The notes under the pieces: generated by a model | The model's database searches: none | Seen by the model: the letters and a program-made list of their open reading frames with translations, nothing else | What the model was told of the DNA's origin: nothing | Origin: Parasulfitobacter algicola | GTDB taxonomy: Bacteria; Pseudomonadota; Alphaproteobacteria; Rhodobacterales; Rhodobacteraceae | Length of the DNA stretch: 64,000 bases | Reading direction: 5' to 3' | Assembly (NCBI RefSeq): GCF_013315265.1 | Contig: NZ_JABUFE010000003.1 | Location: forward strand, 186,001 to 250,000 | Program-made: the position numbers and the translations under genes | In this document: positions 57,907 through 64,000 of the stretch, piece by piece | Layout: the number at the start of each line of letters is the position of its first letter | Position numbering within the stretch: position 1 is the stretch's first letter

Positions 57907-58920
57907 TCAAATATTTTTGGGCACTGGCCGGGATGAAATAATGCCCGGACCCTGGGTTGGCGTAGTTGTGTCATCAGGTTTATGACGTTTTAGAAAGGCC
58001 CCGAAATCCTTGTGTAATTTTGCAGCTGTCGTGCCTTGATGTTTGACGACGAAATCTGAAAAATGCTGTTGCAGATAAAGCGACTTCAAAACCGATGGCA
58101 GATCATCGTATTTGCCTGGAGCTAATGGCTTTTCCCCGTTTTTGATCGCAAATCTGATCGCCCAAATGGAAATACCAACGGTCAAGGTGGCTGCGATAAC
58201 AAAGGTCCAAAGCGTGCTGAAACCGATCCAAGGCAGTGTCAGCAAACCAAAAACCCGCATAAGCAGAGACAAAATAGCGATGACTGCCGGAACCAGAACT
58301 GCGGCTAACAGCGGTTTGACGGCCAGATTATGAAAGGGTGGTAGTTCAAGATAATAGTCATGAAATGGCATAGTCGTTTCGACATGACATCTTTCAAGAT
58401 ACGCCGCGAATTGATCGGCATCATCAACGTTTTCAAAACCTACGCAGTTGGAATAAACATCCTGGATTTCAAACTCCATCGTGTGCCAAAGTTTGCGGGC
58501 ATATGCGGCACGAACCTGCTTTTGCTCATCGGGTGAAAGATCTGTGGGCAAAGGCGCACCGTCTTCTGTGATCGCATCAATTTCAGCGCAAAAGACCAGG
58601 TAAGGCGCATTCAGCTTATCGACTTTTTGCAGGTCTGTTGGGTTAACGCCCATGATGGTGCCAACCACTGGGTTCTGCCCGGTGCGGCCGTTATAAATCA
58701 CGTCACTCAGTACAAACATGCGCGCCAGATGATTGCGTGTATTACGTGCAAAGGGGCTGTTGATGCCGATGTTTTGAGTGGCGGGCGATTGCAGGGCGGT
58801 TGGCAGTTTTGCCAGCGCAATCCGGGCTTGCTGTTCGAACGATGTGGATCCACCGGTATTGGATGTTTTGATCGGGGCGAGTGTGGTCAGAAAAATATGG
58901 CCGGTATCAAGATCAGGCAT
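57907..58920 (-). CDS. Unknown membrane protein of the DyP-P450 operon
   Basis: 337 residues, family not recognised. The N-terminal 200 residues are soluble and contain HLARMFVLSD and NAPYLVFCAEIDAI, which align with HFARWVIIRP and NDYVLFCSNFNGTW of the neighbouring protein, so the two are distant paralogues. Two membrane helices follow (about residues 205-265: LLAAVLVPAVIAILSLLM and WTFVIAATLTVGISIWAI), then a cytoplasmic tail. It lies one base from the upstream gene and 18 from the DyP gene. Probably a membrane scaffold or substrate-presenting partner (inference). Confidence 0.7.
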   Translation of the reverse strand: MPDLDTGHIFLTTLAPIKTSNTGGSTSFEQQARIALAKLPTALQSPATQNIGINSPFARNTRNHLARMFVLSDVIYNGRTGQNPVVGTIMGVNPTDLQKVDKLNAPYLVFCAEIDAITEDGAPLPTDLSPDEQKQVRAAYARKLWHTMEFEIQDVYSNCVGFENVDDADQFAAYLERCHVETTMPFHDYYLELPPFHNLAVKPLLAAVLVPAVIAILSLLMRVFGLLTLPWIGFSTLWTFVIAATLTVGISIWAIRFAIKNGEKPLAPGKYDDLPSVLKSLYLQQHFSDFVVKHQGTTAAKLHKDFGAFLKRHKPDDTTTPTQGPGIISSRPVPKNI

Positions 58921-58921
58921 A

Positions 58922-59608
58922 TCAATGTTCCTTATTCATTGCATCGCGTACGCTGTCAAATGTCTGCTGAGCATCTTTGACGTAATGCGCGCGGTTCACA
59001 TCAGCGCGTTCGGTTTCCAGGCTGGCCACCGGCCCAAACCCCGGATCACCAAGGGCAAGCTGAATGGCCGAAAGGGCCTTGTGATATGTTTTTTGGAAAT
59101 CGCCCGGGCTTTGCGTAGCATGGGCGTCTTGCAGGGCCAAAAGCGTATCATAGACCTGAAGGCTGGACTTGATATCGCGCTGTGCGGCACCTGGTGTTGC
59201 GTTGTAATAATAATCGGTATTGATTTGATTATAGGTGATATAATTTTTGAACGGCGTCACTGGGATTGATTTTGGATATTTAGTGGCCGAATACCAAAAC
59301 AGGTCCAGACCTTTGGGGATGCCATCTGAAAAAGCATCGATATACTGGTCCCATGTCCCGTTGAAATTTGAACAAAACAGGACATAATCATTATCCAAGT
59401 TTTGCTTGCCCTGACCTAGATCGGGCCAGTCTTGCGGTCGGATAATGACCCAACGCGCAAAGTGAATCAGGGACAACCCCAAAAGACCCATCAGGTTCGA
59501 AGGCAACCCACGTGCGGCCATAAACAGAAGTCGATTGATCCAGGTGATTTTAGGATTGCTGGGCGTCACGACATTCATCGCATACGCCTTTCCTGCTATA
59601 TTAGACAT
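58922..59608 (-). CDS. Unknown protein of the DyP-P450 operon
   Basis: 228 residues, first gene of the operon, start ATG at 59608 behind AGGA. It has no signal peptide; a hydrophobic stretch near residues 28-55 (LLFMAARGLPSNLMGLLGLSLIHFARW) may associate with membrane. Motifs NDYVLFCSNFNGTWDQYIDAF and LFWYSATKYPKSIPVTPF are distinctive; I recall similar sequences in hypothetical proteins found beside heme peroxidases in other bacteria, but name no family. Shares a motif block with the next gene. Confidence 0.7.
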   Translation of the reverse strand: MSNIAGKAYAMNVVTPSNPKITWINRLLFMAARGLPSNLMGLLGLSLIHFARWVIIRPQDWPDLGQGKQNLDNDYVLFCSNFNGTWDQYIDAFSDGIPKGLDLFWYSATKYPKSIPVTPFKNYITYNQINTDYYYNATPGAAQRDIKSSLQVYDTLLALQDAHATQSPGDFQKTYHKALSAIQLALGDPGFGPVASLETERADVNRAHYVKDAQQTFDSVRDAMNKEH

Positions 59609-60135
59609 AATAATGGTCCTGTCTTAAATCTTCACTTGATTGGGTGAGCCGACAGTCAGATATCAAAGGCGGTCACGGCTTAGCATTGCGTGGATTTAAT
59701 CCCCACGTTCATTGCAGCCCGCAAATGTCTGAACTTATTTAGCTCCCCAGCTAATACTCTTCTTCAAAACAATTTCTATTCAAATGACGTTCTGGATAAT
59801 AAAGCCAGATCGCGGTTTTGATCACTTTGACAACTGGATCGGATCCCATAAAATTCTGACCCATTTATAGTAAGATCAATGCGTGCATATAAAAGCGCAA
59901 GCAATGGTTTGTAGCTGTCTCAGCAATCGCGCTGAAAATATTCGTCTTAAAATAAACCCGCAGTGTGTAAATATCGCGAGCTATGATCGTTCAAAATTCG
60001 CAAAGTCTTTCAACTTTACCGAAGATATCTTAATCGCTGATCTTCCCTTGGGTCAACCTTTTGTTTTTCCCGGTATACGCTGGGTGCCGCGATTGTGCGT
60101 ATTGTGCGCTTTAAAAAGCGTTGTATTCCATAAGA
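59609..60135. other. Non-coding region upstream of the DyP-P450 operon
   Basis: About 530 bases without a supported gene. It contains an imperfect dyad CGTGG...CCACG near 59689-59707, AT-rich stretches near 59750-59880 that could hold the operon promoter, and an open frame on the plus strand (59883 onward) with no family features that runs into the next terminator and is not accepted as a gene. Confidence 0.5.
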
Positions 60136-60170
60136 AAAGGGCTGTCTGTTTTTATAACAGACAGCCCTTT
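60136..60170. terminator. Strong intrinsic terminator
   Basis: AAAGGGCTGTCTGTT (60136-60150) pairs perfectly over 15 bases with its complement at 60156-60170, with a five-base loop. It follows the stop of the truncated OmpA-like gene on the minus strand. Confidence 0.88.
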
Positions 60171-60190
60171 ATCGATTTATTCAGAACGGG

Positions 60191-61132
60191 TTAGCGCACC
60201 CAAACTTCTACTCTGCGGTTGATACGACGACCATTAAAGGTTTCGTTACATCCCAATGGAGATACCTCACCATATCCAGATGAGATAATATTCACGTTTG
60301 ACAAAGCAGATTGCGGAAGACGTTGCAGCAGTTCGTTGCGAACCTCTTCTGCACGTTGCTGGCTAAGGAGTTGGTTCAATTCGCCTGGACCAACTGAGTC
60401 TGTGAAGCCAACAAGCAAAATGTCTTTGCGGTTAAAGGATCCATCTGCGATCAGTTTCGCAAGCTGATCAAGGTCAGAAAGCGCGCGACCATCAAGGCTT
60501 GCGCCGCCCTGTTCAAAACGGAACGTTATACTAAGGCGCTCCGCCGCAATCAGTGACTGCATCATGACTTGAAGGTCTTCCATCCGCATTTCTTCGTCGG
60601 ATGCCAGAAAGATCGATGCAAAGCGGTTGCCTTGTTCGTTTACTTTTACCGATGCTGCAGCTTCGCTGACAAATCCGTTTTCACGCAGAATCTCTTCGGC
60701 GGCGTTGGTGTCAAGAAAGTTCAGGAAACTATCAACGACAGCCGGTGATCGGGTTGCGTTTTTATATGTGTAAAGACGAAAGGCCAGTGGATATTCTTCG
60801 GTTTTGATTGTGAATGGGTTGGCTTCGGTACGAATGCCACATGTACCCCCGATGGTCATCGGCTGTGCGTTGCCAAGTTTTGAATATGTCGTGACGCCGA
60901 TCCCAAAATTATCACTGGCCAATGCATCAGCAACTTCGGCATTGGTTTCAAGAACATTGGCTGACGCATTCAGGCGCGCGCGTTCTGCCCGCATAACTGT
61001 ATTGTCAAATGCCACCCAAGTATTTGAACGTGCTTGTGGCACGTAAAGCGTGATGGATGCATCCGGACCACCCAATTCAGACCAGTTATTGATCTGGCCT
61101 GAAAAAACAGCCGCTGATAAGCATAAAATAAC
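60191..61132 (-). pseudogene. N-terminally truncated phosphate-binding-protein/OmpA fusion gene
   Basis: The open frame runs from just after a stop at 61133-61135 to 60191. Its first part reads AAVFSGQINNWSELGGPDASITLYVPQ, which is an internal segment of PstS-like phosphate-binding domains, so about 150 residues and the signal peptide are missing. The remainder covers the rest of that domain (PFTIKTEEYPLAFRLYTY) and a complete C-terminal OmpA domain (VGFTDSVGPGELNQLLSQQRA, RRINRRVEVWV). No ATG or ribosome binding site precedes the intact part (a TTG at 61075 is the only near start). The break lies 43 bases from the 3' end of tRNA-Glu, pointing to deletion or integration at the tRNA. Confidence 0.75.
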
Positions 61133-61174
61133 CTATCAAACAAAAGCATTAAAATACAGCGATGTATGAATGAG

Positions 61175-61249
61175 TGGTAGCCCGTAGGGGAATCGAACCC
61201 CTCTTTCCAGGTTGAAAACCTGGCGTCCTAACCGATAGACGAACGGGCC
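61175..61249 (-). tRNA. tRNA-Glu (anticodon UUC)
   Basis: Full cloverleaf on the minus strand: acceptor GGCCCGT (61243-61249) with ACGGGCT (61179-61185) ending in a G-U pair, D-arm from GTCTATCGGTTAGGAC, anticodon stem CCAGG/CCTGG with loop TTTTCAA (anticodon TTC), T-arm AGGGG-TTCGATT-CCCCT, discriminator A and encoded CCA at 61175-61177. Confidence 0.96.
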
Positions 61250-61325
61250 ATACCATGGCGTGAGACGCTATTTAGGCAAAGCCTGCGTATAGAGCAAGAG
61301 GGTTTTTGCGTCATTTTATGAAAAA

Positions 61326-63068
61326 TTATGTCGCAGGGGCTGCGTCTTCCAATCGCAACTGGACCGATTGGCGTCCGCCCCAATTATTAATCTCAAGCCG
61401 GCCGGCCAGATGGAACCGTGCGCCTGCGTGTTGCATCAGTCTGGGTCCAAGATCGGTTTCAAAAGCGCCAAAGCAGATGGCATCCAGTTTTGCGCCCAAT
61501 CCATCGCCGATGTTCAGCTTTAGATGTGTTTCGCCCACTTGTTTGGCAAAGCCGATTTGCATATCGGGGAAAGCAAAGCGCGGGGCAGGGGCACCTGCGC
61601 CAAAGGGGCCTGCTGCGTCGATCTGCTCAATCAGTTCGGGCGTTGCAGCACCGGGCATCAGTACGCTGTCCAATCGCAGATCAGCCGGACCAGATGTGCC
61701 TGCACCTTGCTTTGCCAACAGATCAGATAAACGTGCCATTGCGTCATCCAGTTGGTCGCGTGCAACAGTCAGGCCTGCAGCCATCTTATGTCCACCGCCC
61801 TTGATCAGGTGGCCCTCAGTGGCCAATCTTTGGATCGCGGCCCCCAGATCAACACCTGATACGGATCGTCCTGATCCTTTGCCTTCGTCACCATCCAATC
61901 CAATAATTATGGCGGGGCGATTGGTGGCTTCTTTCAGTCGCGAGGCAACGATGCCGACGACACCCGGATGCCATCCTTCGCCTGCAGCCCAGACCAGTGG
62001 GGCATCAAAACCCCGCGCCTCGGCTTGTTCCATTGCTTCGGCCCTGACACGCATTTCGATATCGCGGCGTTCAGTGTTCAATTCATCCAGACGTTCCGCC
62101 CAAGCAGCTGCCTGGTTTGGATTATCTGTCGCCAAAAGGCGTGCGCCCAGATCGGCTTGACCAATGCGCCCGCCTGCATTCACGCGGGGGCCCAATAAGA
62201 ACCCAAGGTGATAACTGTTAGGGGGGCTGTCCATGCGCGCGATATCCGCCAAGGCCACCAGACCGGGGCGTTGTCTGCGCGCCATGACTTTCAGACCCTG
62301 GCGCACCAAAGCCCGGTTGACGCCAATTAAAGGGGCCACATCCGCGACTGTTGCCAATGCAACCAGATCCAGCATTGCCATCAGATCCGGGCCGTTTTGA
62401 CCTGCGCTGCGCATTTGACGGTTCGCTTCGACCAGCATTAGGAACACGACACCTGCGGCACAAAGATGTGCCAGATCACCGCTTTCATCCTGTCGATTGG
62501 GGTTCACCACCGCCAATGCCGAGGGCAGGGTTTCGCCGCCCAAATGATGGTCCAGAACGATCACATCCGCGCCTTTGGCGGCGGCGATGGGCCCATGGCT
62601 AAGCGTGCCACAATCGACACAGACGATCAGATCGTGCTGTGTCGCCAGATCCGCCATGGCCGTATCATTGGGACCGTATCCTTCGTCGATGCGGTCCGGA
62701 ACATAAAGCGTTGCCTGCACCCCCATTTGTCGCAACCAGACAATCAGCAGTGCAGCCGAGCTGCCGCCATCCACGTCATAGTCGGCAAAGATTGCAATGC
62801 GTTGGCGTTGATTTGCTGCGGTCAGAAAACGTGTCGCTGCTGTTTCCATATCCCGCAAACTGCGTGGATCAGGCAGCAGATCACGCAAAGCAGGTGAAAG
62901 ATAAGCCTGCGCATCATCGGCACTGACGCCAAGCCGCACCAGCGTTTTGCATAGCGCATCTGGCAGGTTGGTAGTCTGTACCATCGCTTGGGCCATACGA
63001 TCCTGATCGGCGCTCAGTCCAACCCATCGCCGCCTGGTCAGGGATGATGTGACGCCCAGAAAACTCAA
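61326..63068 (-). CDS. recJ: Single-stranded-DNA-specific exonuclease RecJ
   Basis: 580 residues. DHH-family catalytic motifs are visible: FADYDVDGGSSAALL, VCVDCGTLSHGP, VLDHHLGG, and the DHHA1-type GGGHKMAAGL followed by the C-terminal OB-like domain. Degrades single-stranded DNA 5'-3' in recombination and repair. TTG start at 63068, nine bases after the glpX stop; the pair is probably cotranscribed. Confidence 0.95.
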   Translation of the reverse strand: MSFLGVTSSLTRRRWVGLSADQDRMAQAMVQTTNLPDALCKTLVRLGVSADDAQAYLSPALRDLLPDPRSLRDMETAATRFLTAANQRQRIAIFADYDVDGGSSAALLIVWLRQMGVQATLYVPDRIDEGYGPNDTAMADLATQHDLIVCVDCGTLSHGPIAAAKGADVIVLDHHLGGETLPSALAVVNPNRQDESGDLAHLCAAGVVFLMLVEANRQMRSAGQNGPDLMAMLDLVALATVADVAPLIGVNRALVRQGLKVMARRQRPGLVALADIARMDSPPNSYHLGFLLGPRVNAGGRIGQADLGARLLATDNPNQAAAWAERLDELNTERRDIEMRVRAEAMEQAEARGFDAPLVWAAGEGWHPGVVGIVASRLKEATNRPAIIIGLDGDEGKGSGRSVSGVDLGAAIQRLATEGHLIKGGGHKMAAGLTVARDQLDDAMARLSDLLAKQGAGTSGPADLRLDSVLMPGAATPELIEQIDAAGPFGAGAPAPRFAFPDMQIGFAKQVGETHLKLNIGDGLGAKLDAICFGAFETDLGPRLMQHAGARFHLAGRLEINNWGGRQSVQLRLEDAAPAT

Positions 63069-63077
63069 AACGTAAGC

Positions 63078-64000
63078 TCAGACCGGATTGCGATAGGTCA
63101 TACGTCGGACAGATCCGGTTTTTGATCGCATCAGGATTGTGGTCGCGGTCAGATATCCGACTTCGCGCTTGATACCTGGCACGATTGACCCGTCAGTGAC
63201 GCCGGTTGCTGCAAAAATCACATCTTGGGTCACCATGTCGTCGCGATCATAAATACGGTCCAGATCGGTGATGCCTGCCTTGGCAGCCCTGTCTTTTTCG
63301 TCGTTATTACGAAAGATCAGGCGCCCGTAAATCTGCCCGCCCATGCATTTCAGCGCAGCGGCAGCCAATACGCCTTCGGGCGCGCCGCCTGACCCCATGT
63401 ACATATCGATGCCGGTCACGTCGGCTTCGGCGCAATGCATGACGCCGGCCACGTCACCATCTGTGATCAGCCGAATACCTGCGCCTGTCGCGCGGACTTC
63501 AGTAATCAGATCTTCGTGGCGAGGGCGTTCCAGAATGCATACCGTAATATCGTCAGCCGTGCACGCTTTGGCCTTGGCCAGTGCAGCAACGCGTTCCGAC
63601 GGTGTCATGTCCAGTGACACCACACCTTGGTCATATCCCGGCCCAATCGCTAATTTATCCATATAAACGTCAGGGGCGTGCAGCATTGATCCGCGCGGCC
63701 CCATTGCAATCACCGCCAATGCGTTCGGCATATCTTTTGCGGTCAGTGTTGTGCCTTCAAGCGGGTCAAGTGCAATGTCAACGCCGGGGCCTTTGCCAGT
63801 TCCGACCTCTTCGCCGATATAAAGCATGGGGGCTTCGTCGCGTTCGCCTTCGCCTATGACCACAACGCCGTTGATGTCCAACATATCCAGCTGTTTGCGC
63901 ATGGCATCCACAGCAGCCTGATCGGCGGCTTTTTCGTCGCCGCGTCCGATCAGCTTGGCCGATGCCAATGCGGCTGCTTCTGAAACGCGGGCAAGCCCAA
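63078..64000 (-). CDS. glpX: Fructose-1,6-bisphosphatase class II (partial at window edge)
   Basis: The frame continues beyond 64000, so the N-terminus is missing. GlpX signatures: SAKLIGRGDEKAADQAAVDAMR, VVIGEGERDEAPMLYIGE, DIALDPLEGTT and DMYMGSGGAPEGVLAAAALK, with the lithium-sensitive-phosphatase metal ligands in GEGERD and DPLEGT. Gluconeogenesis (fructose-1,6-bisphosphate to fructose-6-phosphate), possibly also sedoheptulose-bisphosphatase. Upstream partner of recJ. Confidence 0.95.
   Translation of the reverse strand, partial: GLARVSEAAALASAKLIGRGDEKAADQAAVDAMRKQLDMLDINGVVVIGEGERDEAPMLYIGEEVGTGKGPGVDIALDPLEGTTLTAKDMPNALAVIAMGPRGSMLHAPDVYMDKLAIGPGYDQGVVSLDMTPSERVAALAKAKACTADDITVCILERPRHEDLITEVRATGAGIRLITDGDVAGVMHCAEADVTGIDMYMGSGGAPEGVLAAAALKCMGGQIYGRLIFRNNDEKDRAAKAGITDLDRIYDRDDMVTQDVIFAATGVTDGSIVPGIKREVGYLTATTILMRSKTGSVRRMTYRNPV

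Noticed and set aside
59883-60194. 103-codon plus-strand frame between the operon and the terminator
   Set aside because: No ribosome binding site or family features, and it runs through a 15-bp terminator hairpin.

Overview
The window looks like a piece of chromosome from a marine Rhodobacterales (Roseobacter-type) alphaproteobacterium. This rests on protein character and gene neighbourhoods: accD-folC, recJ next to class II fructose-bisphosphatase, etfB-etfA, a PCu(A)C copper chaperone, two ABC importers typical of heterotrophs, and several small proteins I associate only with that order. No replication origin, rRNA, CRISPR array or intact insertion sequence was seen. One tRNA-Glu is present.

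Layout. 1-6.3 kb: an M19 dipeptidase and a complete peptide ABC importer (binding protein, two permeases, two ATPases), met tail to tail by a phage-type lysozyme gene. 7.1-8.5 kb: a MATE exporter. 8.5-14.2 kb: an accessory region with a LuxR-type quorum-sensing receptor, an unlisted 34-residue Gly-rich peptide gene followed by a terminator-like hairpin, a phage T7 gp13-like acyltransferase, an ABC exporter, a second GNAT protein and a DegT-type aminotransferase. This is the best candidate for an undescribed system: a quorum-linked, post-translationally modified and exported peptide. 14.2-17.2 kb: Lrp-type regulator with divergent EamA exporter, copper chaperone pair, rpmB. 17.2-23.0 kb: cytosine-deaminase-like enzyme with a BMP-type nucleoside ABC importer. 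23.3-35 kb: msrB, amino-acid and sulfur metabolism, a GAF-EAL protein, folC-accD, tandem CPBP membrane proteases and ilvD. 35-46 kb: Rhodobacterales-type small proteins, a dienoyl-CoA-reductase-like flavoenzyme, LysR, PfkB, a cinA/GNAT/AhpD/OmpA operon, sfsA and map.

46.2-47.8 kb is a small AT-rich insert between map and lepA carrying a Phd-like antitoxin gene (with a stop as its second codon) and a DUF4258/XRE toxin-antitoxin-like pair. 47.8-54 kb: lepA, a TraB/GumN-like protein, an acyl desaturase divergent from an ArsR regulator, and etfBA. 54.0-59.6 kb: a five-gene operon joining two mutually related unknown proteins, a DyP peroxidase, a membrane-anchored P450 with an altered I-helix and a GST-like protein; this is the second candidate for new biology, possibly hydroperoxide or oxylipin chemistry. 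It is followed by an N-terminally truncated phosphate-binding-protein/OmpA gene abutting tRNA-Glu, suggesting an island edge. 61.3-64 kb: recJ and a partial glpX.

A 47-bp intergenic element built from TTTGTAC units occurs twice (23.8 kb and 46.2 kb) with equal length and few mismatches; its role is unknown.
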